A DNA stretch of 64,000 nucleotides from Methanosarcina sp. UBA293 (GCA_002499445.1 DALS01000033.1:74188-138187), one strand, 5' to 3'. Positions 50,585 through 60,578 are shown, counted from the first letter of the stretch. The notes: generated by a model not told the origin, from the letters alone. Made by a program: numbers and translations.

Positions 50585-52204
50585 TCACATAAATTCCGCT
50601 TTTACAGACGTGAAAACCGGGCCTCTCATATCGATTTTTCTCTTTTTGCCCGTGATATAACGCTGGGCAATAGGACCTATCTTCAGGTTGACTTCTGAGG
50701 GAACTTTGGCGATTCTTACCCTGACTATGTGCTCGTTTGCTCCTGACATCGCAGCTTCTTCGATCTCCCTGGCAGCCAGAGCTGCAAATGCCTCTATGAA
50801 ACGGATTCCTGCTCTTGCAGAGTGGTTTTCAAAGGCTTTTTGCCACTTTTTAGTGTTTGGGATTCCTACGAGATCTCCCTGATAGGCTACAACCTCATTG
50901 AAAGCTGCAGGTCCGCAAAGCTTTGTATTTTCTTCGGGCTCGATTACAGAAACTTTTACTTTTCTGCCGCAGACTTCTCCCTCCCAGGCAGGGAATTCAC
51001 AGGGACTGGGCTCCTCTCCATGCAGTTCGCACTGGGAAACGATTGCTGCTGCAATCTCAAGTCCTTCTGGAGTCTCAGGGATCTTATCTACGAAGACCTG
51101 TTTTGCAAGTTCTCCATCTGACATTTCCCATTCCGTATATTGCGGAATCTGTGGGTAGGTAAGAGAGCGAACATCAGGAGCATCATGCAGGATCATTGCT
51201 AGCCTTTCCACTCCAAGTCCCAGGTTCATGACAGGGTATGGGATATCATACTCTGCAAGGGCCGTTGGGGAATAAATCCCGAAAGTTGCAACCTCGATCC
51301 AGCCATCCGAATACTTTGAGTTAGAGCCCACAAGTTTCGGATGAAAGGCAAATACTTCAGTCTGCGTGTCAGGAATATAGTATTTGCTGCGTTTCTCATC
51401 GGGCCTGAAAAGGAATTTTTCAAAGCCAAACTGGGATAGCAGCCCTTCTGCAACAGCTTTTCCATGATCAACAGTCACGTCTTCATCCATGATTACACAG
51501 GATGCTGAATAATAGGTCATGAGCCTTGAGGCATCTTCCTGTTGTTCTCGCCTGAAACAGCGGTCTATTGAGAAGAAGTGGAAAGGAGGTTCTTGTCTTT
51601 CAAGGAGGGCACCGAGGGAAATGAACCAGCCGCTGGTCATGTGGCTGCGGAGTGTCTTTGTGCTTGCCTGGGGCACAAGCTCTTTAAACTCCGGGAAAAC
51701 TTTGTCAATCATATCGGCAACAAGGGCATCCGAGACACCAAGCACTCCTGAAATTTCAGGCACAAGGTCGTCTCCCTCTATCTTTCCTTTTTTATATGAA
51801 TGGAGTACCTGCCTGATTTTGTCTATCCCATCGTCGCCTATATCTCCAAGAATCTCTTTTACCTGCGCGATGCGTTCATCGGAAATTCCAACGTTTGGTC
51901 TTGGCAGGCCTGCCAGATAGAAACAGCGGTCTAGGACTGCAAGAGCTTCACTTCCAAATTGTTTGTGTACCTCTTTATCGTCCACCATTAGAGGATTCAT
52001 CATCTCTTCAAATCCCATCCTTAGATAGGCTTCTCTGAGTTTCTGGATTGTATCGTAAACAGGATGGGCTTTTCCATATCTCAGAGTTGTCCTGGGATAA
52101 CGTTCGTTTAGGGTAGGGGTCCTGATCAGCTTTTTACCCTCATTCCAGGTAAGGTCGAAGTTCTCTCTTGCGTCCTTTTTTATTTGCTCCGGATCAAATT
52201 TCAT
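50585..52204 (-). CDS. sepS: O-phosphoseryl-tRNA(Cys) synthetase (SepRS)
   Basis: SepRS charges tRNA-Cys with phosphoserine, which SepCysS then converts to cysteine. The 539-residue class II synthetase matches the family length, starting MKFDPEQIKKDARENFD. It shows the class II motifs (TSGWFISL, FRREQQEDASR, MNLGLGVERLAMIL) and the C-terminal tRNA-binding domain. AGAGGATATGC precedes the ATG. A DUF169 gene follows 43 bases downstream. Methanosarcina is known to use both SepRS and a canonical CysRS; no SepCysS gene is in this window. Confidence 0.95.
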   Translation of the reverse strand: MKFDPEQIKKDARENFDLTWNEGKKLIRTPTLNERYPRTTLRYGKAHPVYDTIQKLREAYLRMGFEEMMNPLMVDDKEVHKQFGSEALAVLDRCFYLAGLPRPNVGISDERIAQVKEILGDIGDDGIDKIRQVLHSYKKGKIEGDDLVPEISGVLGVSDALVADMIDKVFPEFKELVPQASTKTLRSHMTSGWFISLGALLERQEPPFHFFSIDRCFRREQQEDASRLMTYYSASCVIMDEDVTVDHGKAVAEGLLSQFGFEKFLFRPDEKRSKYYIPDTQTEVFAFHPKLVGSNSKYSDGWIEVATFGIYSPTALAEYDIPYPVMNLGLGVERLAMILHDAPDVRSLTYPQIPQYTEWEMSDGELAKQVFVDKIPETPEGLEIAAAIVSQCELHGEEPSPCEFPAWEGEVCGRKVKVSVIEPEENTKLCGPAAFNEVVAYQGDLVGIPNTKKWQKAFENHSARAGIRFIEAFAALAAREIEEAAMSGANEHIVRVRIAKVPSEVNLKIGPIAQRYITGKKRKIDMRGPVFTSVKAEFM

Positions 52205-52593
52205 GCATATCCTCTTGTAGTAGATTATTGGAATTCGTTGGAATCTATTGAAATATATTGTAGATCTTTATTGGGATTGTAGTTTATTGGGATCGTAGTT
52301 TATTGGAATTGTAGATCTGTCTCACTGGATTTCTAAACTAGTAAACTTGGAGACTTTAGTCTTTAATATTCATAAGTCAAATGTCTAACAGATAAATAAT
52401 AGTTAAAATAATAAGCGGTTTAACAGTAATCTATAACCGTATATTAGCTGGTTGACCATAAGCCGTATATTAGTTAGCTGAAGTTTATACTTCGTTTAAT
52501 GTTTCATTATTGCTTCATTTAATGCTTCATTATAATTTAGTCCAAAAACGTTGATTTTCCAGTATTAAAAGCATTACTTTTATCTTAAGCTAT
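52205..52593. other. sepS upstream region rich in short repeats
   Basis: A 16-bp tandem (52276-52307) plus partial units (TTGTAGATCT at 52258 and 52307), a second pair (CCGTATATTAG around 52437 and 52462) and a third (TTTCATTATTGCTTCATTTAATGCTTCATT, 52502-52531, as a short imperfect repeat). No ORF or RNA gene. Confidence 0.45.
52276..52307. repeat. 16-bp tandem repeat upstream of sepS
   Basis: ATTGTAGTTTATTGGG at 52276 and ATCGTAGTTTATTGGA at 52292, with partial units on both sides (ATTGTAGATC). Confidence 0.6.
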
Positions 52594-53220
52594 CTAAAGT
52601 CTGGATTCCAGATTCCGCATTGCGATTTCAAGCTTTTTCTGACCAATTGCATTGACAACATCGCCGCGCGTCTTTTCTATTATGGAGCGGGATACATCGG
52701 TTTTTCTCCTCAGTCCCCTGGTTATAGCATCGGGGTAGTCAAAGTCCATAAGCATAGCATGGATGTTTTCCATTATGCCTAAAAATATTTCAGCTTTCTC
52801 AAAGGATTCTTTCCTTATGAGGTCCAGAACATGCCTTCTAAGCTCCCCTACAACATCCCCAAGCCCGTTAAGGTAAGCTGCATATTCGACTCTTAATTCT
52901 TCAGGAAAAGGGAACCTGTCTCCTTCTTCCTTCAGCAGGCTGCTTAGAACTGCAACCTCCGAATATTCCTGTTGGGCATGTTCTACAAAACCTGCATGAT
53001 AGATGTCAGCATGCCCTTCGAAGAGAATTTCAAGCTCCTTAAGCGCTTTTCCGGCTATTTTAATATTCTTATCTGCTTTTTCAAAGTCCTGTCCATGAAG
53101 GGCAAATGAGGCTGTCCTGCATTCTCTGACAATTTCTCTAGAGATTTTCAGTCCTTCTTCCCTTATGCGATCTTTAGCCTCAAAATTTTCTCTTATCCTG
53201 ACTGAAATTTCTTCAAGCAA
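52594..53220 (-). CDS. Translin-family protein
   Basis: The 208-residue helical protein resembles archaeal translin (COG2178), which binds RNA and in some archaea forms the C3PO-like ribonuclease. Characteristic segments are REGLKISREIVRECRTASFALH near residue 20, AAYLNGLGDVVGELRR near 112, and LGIMENIHAMLMDFDYPDAITRGLRRKTDVSRSII (about 145-180). Acidic residues in those helices could form the RNase site. The TTG at 53220 has GGGGG 13 bases upstream, a somewhat long spacing. The role is probably RNA processing. Confidence 0.85.
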   Translation of the reverse strand: MLEEISVRIRENFEAKDRIREEGLKISREIVRECRTASFALHGQDFEKADKNIKIAGKALKELEILFEGHADIYHAGFVEHAQQEYSEVAVLSSLLKEEGDRFPFPEELRVEYAAYLNGLGDVVGELRRHVLDLIRKESFEKAEIFLGIMENIHAMLMDFDYPDAITRGLRRKTDVSRSIIEKTRGDVVNAIGQKKLEIAMRNLESRL

Positions 53221-53761
53221 TATTTTTTCATACCCCCTTCAATGCTTATCAGTTTTTATCAGCCTTCTTCCTGTATGGATCGAGCTTAATTTGTTTAAAT
53301 TTTTATGATTTGAACTTAATTAAAATTCTATTTATTATTCCCTGTAACACTTTACAACTCTTACTTTTTCAAAATTTTCTAGTCTAGGTATTTTATATTT
53401 ATACCTTTATCTTTTATATTCATAACTTGATCTTTTATATCCATTATCCTTTTATACTCTGGTTTTAAGATCTAGGATTTTTATCTGGGTCCTGAAAAAA
53501 GGTATAAAAAAGAAGGGAAAAGCTTTTTTCGTAGTCGTTATCCTTTAACTTCCAGAGATGATTCCAAAACTAGCTCGAAATGCCAGTAAAAATATAAGGC
53601 GTTCCCTTCCGGCTATTTTTTAGAATTAGTTGAAGTTTGGGATTTTTAACAGGATCGTCTTAAGAAGCGTATCCTGAGCTTGCTTATTCCTGGAGTTTAT
53701 CTGCTCTCAGACTGTACTCCAGAGCAAATTCTTTCTTTATATTATTTAAAATCTGTATTTA
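53221..53761. other. Intergenic region upstream of the translin gene
   Basis: A+T-rich with no ORF I support. ATCTTTTATAT occurs twice near 53410 and 53431, and AAGCTTTTTTCGTAG near 53520. It may include the translin promoter on the minus strand. Confidence 0.35.
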
Positions 53762-54034
53762 CTATTCATCTACAGGAATTGTCTCGAGCTGACTTGAGAG
53801 ATTCCATATTAAAGTCCTCGTGTGCAGAGGAAGGTTAGGATCATTGCTTATATCTTCGAGAATGGAAATGCTTGATGCTGCTCTAAGAAAGAGAGGCTCG
53901 GATTCGTTGTTCAGTATGTCCATTATTTCATTCACGGAACGCCTGATATTTCTTGGAACGGAAGAGTCACTGGTTATACTTTCTAAGACCTGAAGACATT
54001 GTCTAATAACTTCTACTGAATCATTTGATGGCAC
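53762..54034 (-). CDS. UPF0147 family protein
   Basis: A small helical protein (about 90 residues) of a family conserved in Euryarchaeota with no known function. It shows VLESITSDSSVPRNIRRSVNEIM near the N-terminus and ASSISILEDISNDPNLPLHTRTLIWN near the C-terminus (quoted as family features: SVPRNIRR and NDPNLP). GTG 54034 has AAGGTGAT just upstream and fits the usual family start; an earlier GTG lies at 54043. Neighbours are translin and a p27-like zinc ribbon protein. Confidence 0.8.
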   Translation of the reverse strand: MPSNDSVEVIRQCLQVLESITSDSSVPRNIRRSVNEIMDILNNESEPLFLRAASSISILEDISNDPNLPLHTRTLIWNLSSQLETIPVDE

Positions 54035-54291
54035 TCGAATCACCTTCGCAGTTAATTATTGTGTAAAAATAAGAGCTAATAGATTAGTCTAAGATAGGCA
54101 TGTTATATAAAATATTATCGGTAATTTTTAAAGCTACTTGCTTTAGGGTCTTTCCTTCGTGATTCTGGATTTACTGCTTTCTCCAGTTTACATAGGATAA
54201 ATTAACTTCATATACAGGAGCTACAGTAAAAATTTTATAAAATAAACGAGAAGCAAATGCATTAGAAGCTGTGAGCAAAGGAAGGTTAGAT

Positions 54292-54960
54292 ATGGATTCT
54301 GAAAAAGATAAAAAAGTAAAGCGAATAGCACGCTTCCTTGAACTTGGAGGCACAATGCTTGCTGAGCATTGTAAAATCTGCGGAGCCCCTAAATTTCGTT
54401 ATCAGGGTACAGTAATCTGCCCTATATGTGATGTCCAGGAAGAAGAGGAAACTCAGGAACAAGCTGAAAATGCCCCAGCTCCTGAACCCAGACCTTATAC
54501 GGAGAAAAACAGGTCTTCTTTTGAAGCTAAAAAAAGAACCCAGGCACACAGGCAAAAATCACGGCTCGGATTGAGAGCCTCTGAATCTGCAGATGAAGAG
54601 GAAAAAGCTGTCGAGCTGGTAGAAGAAGAGATTTCAAGAATAGCTTCCGAAAAAGAAGAAGCAGGAAGGGCAGTTCCTGAAGCTCTTGAAGCCTCTGCAT
54701 CCACATCTCCTGCAGCTACTGTAACCTCTGCAATCCAGGCCGCACCTGCAGGAGGCGCAGGAAGAGCAGAAAAATCAGCAGGAGCACGGAAGGTATCCGG
54801 AACTCATGAAGACCGGAAAGTACTGGAACACCTCCTCTTTAAAAAGATGGTGAATATTGCTGATTCTCTTCAGGATGAAATAGATCCACGCAGTATTGCC
54901 GAAGATTTAGAACTAATTGAAAAAGGGCTTGGGATTGTAGAGCGCCTGAGGCAGTTATAA
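54292..54960 (+). CDS. Zinc-ribbon protein of the Sjogren/scleroderma autoantigen 1 (p27) family
   Basis: The 222-residue protein has the archaeal version of the family core near residues 5-55: GGTMLAEHCKICGAPKFRY and ICPICDVQ, two CxxC pairs binding zinc. An acidic, Ala/Glu-rich linker fills the middle (about 60-165). The C-terminal end is helical (LLFKKMVNIADSLQDEID). The frame opens at a GTG at 54271, but the ATG at 54292 has AAAGGAAGG six bases upstream. The function in archaea is unknown; RNA or DNA binding is possible. Confidence 0.82.
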   Translation: MDSEKDKKVKRIARFLELGGTMLAEHCKICGAPKFRYQGTVICPICDVQEEEETQEQAENAPAPEPRPYTEKNRSSFEAKKRTQAHRQKSRLGLRASESADEEEKAVELVEEEISRIASEKEEAGRAVPEALEASASTSPAATVTSAIQAAPAGGAGRAEKSAGARKVSGTHEDRKVLEHLLFKKMVNIADSLQDEIDPRSIAEDLELIEKGLGIVERLRQL

Positions 54961-55057
54961 AATAAGGATAAGGTGAAAAAGATAAGGGTGAGAGAGAATG
55001 ATCGAGAAAATAAAGGAGAGACGATAAAGGAGAGGTGAAAAGAAAAAGAAGAAGTCT

Positions 55058-55075
55058 AAAAAAGTTTGACTTTTT
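55058..55075. terminator. A/T hairpin between convergent genes
   Basis: AAAAAAGTTTGACTTTTT is a short near-perfect palindrome between the p27-like gene (+) and hef (-), and could end both transcripts. Confidence 0.4.
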
Positions 55076-55080
55076 CCCAC

Positions 55081-57588
55081 TTATCCTTTATAAGGAGCCT
55101 CTATGATCTCTCTGATTTTGTTTGCTCTTTTTGGCCCTATTAATTTTACCTTCTTGAGTTCTTTGGTATCAGCCTTCATAATAGCTTCTACTGAGCCGAA
55201 GTGTAAAAGAAGGTTTCTTGCGGCTTTTGGTCCTATATCTGCGATCGCAGTGATCAGGTATTCCTGCTGCTCAGTAAGAGTACTGGTTAACTTCTTTCCA
55301 TGGGGATTAACTTCACGCTTATTTTCGGTCTGCTCACGGTTTGCAAGCACTTTTAAGATTGCAGCAGTCTCTTCTTCATCTCTTGAGTATAACAGTGAAA
55401 CTCCAAAATCAATAGCAATGGATACCAGGGAGCCGTAAATGGCATTCGGATTGATTTGCCTGGAAGTGAAAAGTTCAGTTCCTTCAACGATAAGAACGGG
55501 TTTTTCATATACTCTTGCAAGGTTTGATAATTGCGCAAAGAGATTCCGCTTCCCATCGATAAGGGAATTTGCAAAGTCGTCCGTGCGCTTTCTCTCGACA
55601 GCAAGGCGGTCGCTTACAACATAATCTCCGATTTCAAGCGCCGCAAAATCAACCTCTACTCCAAGCTTGTCGAGAACATTTGCAACTCCACTTTTTGTTT
55701 CCCTAAAGTCAACTACTATTTTGAGGGTTTCAGGGGTGGCTCCTAACTCAGGGACTCTCTGAGCTGGTTCTGGCTCTGGTTCTGATTCTAATTCTGATTC
55801 AGGTTTCTTTCCTGAAAGAGTTTCAAAATCGACAAGCGTTTTTTGTCTCTCTTTTAAGCTTTCTACTCTGTTTTCTAACAGATTTTTTTCTAACAGATTT
55901 TCTGCTCTACTGTCATCTTCAGCTTTATTTTCATTTTCTATTTTACTCTCGGCTTCATTTATTGTGTAATCTGAAACTTTAATTTCAGATTCAAAATCTG
56001 AAAGTCTCAAATCTTGCTTTGAGTCATCAGGGTCCAGAAGAGCTTCAAGCTTCTGTATGCTGTTTAACATCCTTTTTTCTTTGTTCCTGCTGCTCCAGTA
56101 ATACGCTTCGTCGCGTGTGTCTTTTGTAATAAGTACGACGACTCTGCCTTTCTGTTGCCTGCCTGTCCTGCCCTTACGCTGGATGCTCCGAATTTCCGAG
56201 GGAATAGGTTCGTAGAATAATACTAGGTCTGTTGAGGGAATGTCAAGTCCTTCTTCAGCAACTGATGTGGCTACAAGTACGTTGTATTCTCCTGATCTGA
56301 ATTTGTCGAGAGTTTCCACCTGCTGTTTTTGCGTAAGCCCTTTGTCCTTACGGCGTGAAGCCTGTCCTACAAAGCGGGCGGGGACAATTTCTGGAACTCC
56401 AGAAAGGGCATTTACAACTATCTCTGCCGTATCCCTATAATTCGTAAAAACAATTACCCTGGAGTTAGGGCTTTCTTTTAGCTGCTCGGATACGATTTTC
56501 CTTGCAAGCTCAAGTTTAGGATGTTCAACCTCGCATTCCTTTACCCTGTAAAAGGCTTTTCTCATGTAGAGGTCGTCCATTAGTCTTTTTGTAGCCTTGC
56601 TTGCGCTGCTTGAAGAGGCTTCTGCATCCAGTTTTTCCAGGTATTTCCTCAGAGGTTCAAGCCCCTGGGTCTCAACCATTTCTACAGCATGGTTTACCTT
56701 CATTATTTCGGCAACAACAGACAAGGCAGTAAAAATTTCAGGATCACCCCCTATCCGGATTTCGCCCTGAAGCTTCTTCTGGAGAAACAGGAGATCTTTT
56801 TTGGAGACATATTTCCCGCTGCCTGCCGAAAATCCTAGATCTCTTATAGCTCCGAGCCGGCCATTAACGATTTTTTCTAAATAATCTCGGATTTCAGCCA
56901 TCTCAGAAGGAAGCTGGACCTGAAGCCATTCTACCTTTTTTTCCTGCACATAAGGGCGAACATCTCTGTCGTTCTCAGTCTTCACCGAGACATTCTCAAC
57001 ATGCAGAGCCTGGCAGACCTCAGAAATTTTCTCGTCTGAACTGCCAGGACTTGCAGTAATTCCAAGTACAAGAGGATTTTTTGCACTCTCAAAATACTTT
57101 CCCGCAATGAAGGTATAAGCGTAATTTCCGACTGTCCGGTGCGCCTCATCAAAGGTTATATGGTTTACGTCCTCAAGGCTGATTCTTTTTGTAAGAAGGT
57201 CATTTTCAATAACCTGAGGGGTGGATATTATCAGTTTTCCCTGCGCCCAGAGCTTTTCCCGCTCCGCAGGGGCAATACTGCCCGTAAAAGCCAGAATCTC
57301 TTCTTCGGGAAGAGTCATCACTTCTCTGAAAAAAGCAGCATGCTGTTCCACAAGAGGTTTTGTTGGGGAGAGAACCAGGGCTTTTCCTCCAAAACGCTGA
57401 AGTCTCGAGGCAATTACAAAAAGGGCTATAATGGTTTTTCCAAGTCCTGTGGGAAGCACAACTAGGCTTGATCCTTCAAGGGCTCTTCCTGCGAGATTCA
57501 ACTGATAGAGCCTCTGCTCAACTGTATTGGGTTTTATCAGCGGGTGCTTCATGCAGGCTGGCTTCTCAGGAAAAAAGTTTTCGTTCAT
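55081..57588 (-). CDS. hef: Hef: helicase-associated endonuclease for fork-structured DNA
   Basis: Hef joins an SF2 helicase to an XPF/Mus81-type nuclease and repairs stalled forks. The 835-residue protein has Walker A LPTGLGKTIIA, DEAH (TFDEAHRTVG), motif VI QRKGRTGRQ in the helicase part (about 30-520), then an acidic low-complexity linker (about 530-620) and the nuclease with VERKRTDDF (ERKxxxD) near 665. The C-terminal helix-hairpin-helix pair (ADIGPKAARNLL, VKLIGPKRANKI) ends it. The N-terminal Met is either at 57588 or 57552; no clear RBS distinguishes them. glyS lies upstream on the same strand. Confidence 0.94.
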   Translation of the reverse strand: MNENFFPEKPACMKHPLIKPNTVEQRLYQLNLAGRALEGSSLVVLPTGLGKTIIALFVIASRLQRFGGKALVLSPTKPLVEQHAAFFREVMTLPEEEILAFTGSIAPAEREKLWAQGKLIISTPQVIENDLLTKRISLEDVNHITFDEAHRTVGNYAYTFIAGKYFESAKNPLVLGITASPGSSDEKISEVCQALHVENVSVKTENDRDVRPYVQEKKVEWLQVQLPSEMAEIRDYLEKIVNGRLGAIRDLGFSAGSGKYVSKKDLLFLQKKLQGEIRIGGDPEIFTALSVVAEIMKVNHAVEMVETQGLEPLRKYLEKLDAEASSSSASKATKRLMDDLYMRKAFYRVKECEVEHPKLELARKIVSEQLKESPNSRVIVFTNYRDTAEIVVNALSGVPEIVPARFVGQASRRKDKGLTQKQQVETLDKFRSGEYNVLVATSVAEEGLDIPSTDLVLFYEPIPSEIRSIQRKGRTGRQQKGRVVVLITKDTRDEAYYWSSRNKEKRMLNSIQKLEALLDPDDSKQDLRLSDFESEIKVSDYTINEAESKIENENKAEDDSRAENLLEKNLLENRVESLKERQKTLVDFETLSGKKPESELESEPEPEPAQRVPELGATPETLKIVVDFRETKSGVANVLDKLGVEVDFAALEIGDYVVSDRLAVERKRTDDFANSLIDGKRNLFAQLSNLARVYEKPVLIVEGTELFTSRQINPNAIYGSLVSIAIDFGVSLLYSRDEEETAAILKVLANREQTENKREVNPHGKKLTSTLTEQQEYLITAIADIGPKAARNLLLHFGSVEAIMKADTKELKKVKLIGPKRANKIREIIEAPYKG

Positions 57589-57773
57589 TCGGTTTCAGGG
57601 TCATTTATTTTGGATTAACTTACTTCAGGTAATTTCTGTCGGAGAAATTTCTCGGATTCTAATCCGATTATGATTCTAATCTAGTTATTAATCTAATTAT
57701 AAGTCTATAAAAAATTAAAAACTTTGCTGCAGGCTTTTTAGCCCACAGCTCAGGGACTTTCAGTTTTTCAATT

Positions 57774-59612
57774 TTAGAAATTAAAGGGGCTGCCTGCGGA
57801 TTCGAAAGTCCTGCTTCTGTAAATAAGTTCGTAGAGCACGTTTTCGATCCCTTTAATCGGAGCCCGGACCTGGCGCATGGAATCCCTGTCCCTGATAGTT
57901 ACAGTCCCGTCTTTGAGGGTATCATAATCTACAGTAACGCAGTAAGGCGTTCCGATTTCGTCATTTCTCCTGTAACGGCGCCCGATGGTTCCGGAATCAT
58001 CGTAATTAACAAGCAGGGTCTTTTCCCTGAGTTTTAAAATGATATCTTTTGCAGGGTCTGCAAGCTCTTTACGGGTCAGGAGTGGGAGAACTGCCACCTG
58101 GACCGGGGCAATTGCGCTTGCGAGGTGCATGACAAGGCGGGTTTCCTCTTCTCCCTCAGCTTCACCCTCGTCCTTACTGGTTTTGGAATCTTTTGCTTCG
58201 GATTCTTTTCCGGCTTCTTCTGCACCTTTAAGCCCGGATTTGGCAGCCTTTTGAGCCACATTTTCTTCTTCATAGGCATGCTCCATTACACCGTAGAAGA
58301 TTCTGTCGATCCCATAGGAAGGTTCGATTACATGAGGAACTACATTTTCTCCACTGACTTTAACAGTCTTTTCTGCAAAGTCTACTGCATCCGAGCTGAC
58401 TGTCAATTCCTCTCCGCCTACAGTAACTTTGATCTCACTCTTCGAGAGCTCTTCTTCGGAAAGCTGCTTTAAGGCATCTGCAACAGCTTTTGCCTTGCCC
58501 TTAAAGATAGGGCCAAGCTTGCCCATGTTCGGGTTTACAGCAAAGCGAGTCACCATTTTCGGCTCGTCATATTCAACATACACATAAAGCTCGGTCTTGC
58601 TGACTCTTGCGTGGGCTTTCAGGTCATAATCCGTCCTGTCGGCAATTCCCACAATCTCAACCCAGCCAAACCGGTCAGTTTCGATCTCGGCATCCCAGCA
58701 GTCAATCGCGTAATGCGCCATCTCGTCGGTCAGGTGTTGCCTGAACCTAAGTCTTGCAGGATCGATCCCAACCTTTGTCAGGAACTCGTTGGTAAGTGCG
58801 ATATTGTAGCCCAGGATTTCATGTGCAATAATTCCAGCTTTTACAGCCTCCTGCACAGTCATCCTGAAGGATTCGCCTTTCTGCTGTGCCTCCTGCGAAT
58901 AAAGCATAAGCTCCCTGTCTGCAAAACGCTCGAAGTTGGGATGTTTCTTGTTCCTGGGATCAACGAAAATCTCACACTCGGCCTGCGTGAACTCCCTGAG
59001 CCGGATTACGCCCTGTCTTGGCGCAATCTCGTTTCTATAGGATTTTCCGATCTGCACTGCCCCAAAAGGCAGTTTATCCCTGTAGAACTTGGACAGCCTC
59101 TGGAAATCGACAAACATCCCCTGTGCCGTTTCCGGCCTGAGGTACCCCTGCCTTCCAGTGCCTGGACCGATTGTGGTTTTGAACATCAGGTTAAATTCGT
59201 AGGCTTCCCTAAATTCGCCACCGCATTCTGGGCATCGGATCTCATTTTCCCTTATGACTTTAGTGAGGTCTTCTGCGCTTAGAGTTCCGGCGGCGTCCAT
59301 TACATTTTCTACAAGGTGGTCAGCCCGGAATGCCTCTTTACAGTTCATGCACTCGCACAGGGGATCAGAAAAACCTCCTACGTGCCCTGACGCAATAAAC
59401 ACTTCTTCGAGCCCGATTGTCGGGCACTCGATCTCCATAAACCCTTCCTGAATAACGTAAAACTCTCTCCAGGTCTGTTCTATGCGCCTCTTCAGTGTGC
59501 TCCCAAGAGGCCCGTAATCATAAAATCCCCGGCTTCCGCCATACAGCTCAAAGGAGTTCCACAAAAACCCCCGGCGTTTAGCCAGCTCGAATACCTTTTC
59601 GTACTTGTCCAT
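57774..59612 (-). CDS. glyS: Glycyl-tRNA synthetase
   Basis: A dimeric class II synthetase of the archaeal/eukaryotic type, 612 residues. The family N-terminus is MDKYEKVFELAKRRGFLWNS (first 20), with ALVCx-like ECMNCKEAF and CPECGGEF zinc-type Cys pairs near residues 87 and 138, FRNEIAPRQG-type motif 2 near 195, and a C-terminal anticodon domain with VQVAVLPLLTRKELA. A Lys/Glu/Ser-rich insert of about 35 residues lies near 460-495, which lengthens the protein. GAGG lies ten bases before the ATG. hef follows 185 bases downstream on the same strand. Confidence 0.95.
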   Translation of the reverse strand: MDKYEKVFELAKRRGFLWNSFELYGGSRGFYDYGPLGSTLKRRIEQTWREFYVIQEGFMEIECPTIGLEEVFIASGHVGGFSDPLCECMNCKEAFRADHLVENVMDAAGTLSAEDLTKVIRENEIRCPECGGEFREAYEFNLMFKTTIGPGTGRQGYLRPETAQGMFVDFQRLSKFYRDKLPFGAVQIGKSYRNEIAPRQGVIRLREFTQAECEIFVDPRNKKHPNFERFADRELMLYSQEAQQKGESFRMTVQEAVKAGIIAHEILGYNIALTNEFLTKVGIDPARLRFRQHLTDEMAHYAIDCWDAEIETDRFGWVEIVGIADRTDYDLKAHARVSKTELYVYVEYDEPKMVTRFAVNPNMGKLGPIFKGKAKAVADALKQLSEEELSKSEIKVTVGGEELTVSSDAVDFAEKTVKVSGENVVPHVIEPSYGIDRIFYGVMEHAYEEENVAQKAAKSGLKGAEEAGKESEAKDSKTSKDEGEAEGEEETRLVMHLASAIAPVQVAVLPLLTRKELADPAKDIILKLREKTLLVNYDDSGTIGRRYRRNDEIGTPYCVTVDYDTLKDGTVTIRDRDSMRQVRAPIKGIENVLYELIYRSRTFESAGSPFNF

Positions 59613-59866
59613 TTAATAAATCCTCGTGAAATTGATTGGGGGATATTGGATAATAATAAATTTTGATTTATAGGAAATACTAGATGGATAACGGTATCAT
59701 TATATTAAATTTGCACTGCTCTGTGTCAGTTGAGGAGGTTTCGGGTTATAGAAGCATAGAATGTAAAAATGAGATTTGATGTATCTTTTCTGGTAAGGTT
59801 CTGTAGAGATCTTCTTAAAGTCGACAGAAATAGATTACATTCAACTACTAGTCTCCAAAGTCTTGC

Positions 59867-60109
59867 ATGAGAATGACTTCCAAAGTCGGGCTCATGAATG
59901 AGGAAGAAACTGTCAAAGCTCTTGAGATGATAGATTTAAGGATCAAAAGTGAACACGCCTGCCAGGAAGAAGATGTGGAAGAAATCTACCGGCAGTTCAG
60001 AGGTTACTGGAAACTCATGGACGAGGTTTGCAGGCGGATCGTTAAAAGGTTGAGTCGGATTTTCCCGAGCCGTCGGCAGAAAAATAAAAATAAAGTTGTA
60101 GTAATCTGA
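59867..60109 (+). CDS. Possible small charged protein
   Basis: An 80-residue open frame from ATG 59867 with a helical, charged sequence (EEETVKALEMIDLRIK, EEIYRQFRGYWKLMDEVCRR) and a basic tail. No clear RBS; the ATG at 59873 is also possible. The helix pattern suggests a real protein, but no family is recognised. Confidence 0.4.
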   Translation: MRMTSKVGLMNEEETVKALEMIDLRIKSEHACQEEDVEEIYRQFRGYWKLMDEVCRRIVKRLSRIFPSRRQKNKNKVVVI

Positions 60110-60578
60110 AGTGCAATTTAATTTTTGATTCTGGAAGCTGCTTTCTATCCTTTTCTTTTACCGGATTAGGGTTTTGCACTTGATCCTGTCTTGCAGGGCA
60201 TAGGAAATTAACTCATGGATAATTTTTATTAATCTATATTTTCGACCTATGGCTTATATAATCTGCTCTGAATTTCTAGCTTGGTAATTTATGCTATCAA
60301 TGTTCAGCTTCTTTCTCATACCTTTTGGCTAAAGTGTTGATCGGAACACTCGGATATTGTCTACGCGTTCACATAAAATTCTTTCATGCAGGGTCAACAT
60401 CTTTTAATATCACAAGCTTCTAAAGCTAGAGTCGGTGGGGTAAATAGTGCATTTTCGACATGAAGATGCCTCATTGAGATCACGTCGGATAGTGTATACT
60501 ATGTAAGGCATTTTCAAACATAAAGTGCCTTTTTGAGATATCGTTGGATTAGGGTAAGTATTCAGAGCACTTTCTAAC
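60110..60578. other. Intergenic region with degenerate long repeats
   Basis: The second half holds units of about 53-59 bases described separately. The first half is A+T-rich and shows no ORF or RNA gene. Confidence 0.35.

Noticed and set aside
58611..59282. A 223-residue plus-strand frame in glyS.
   Set aside because: Shadow of the synthetase gene; no RBS and no recognisable domain.
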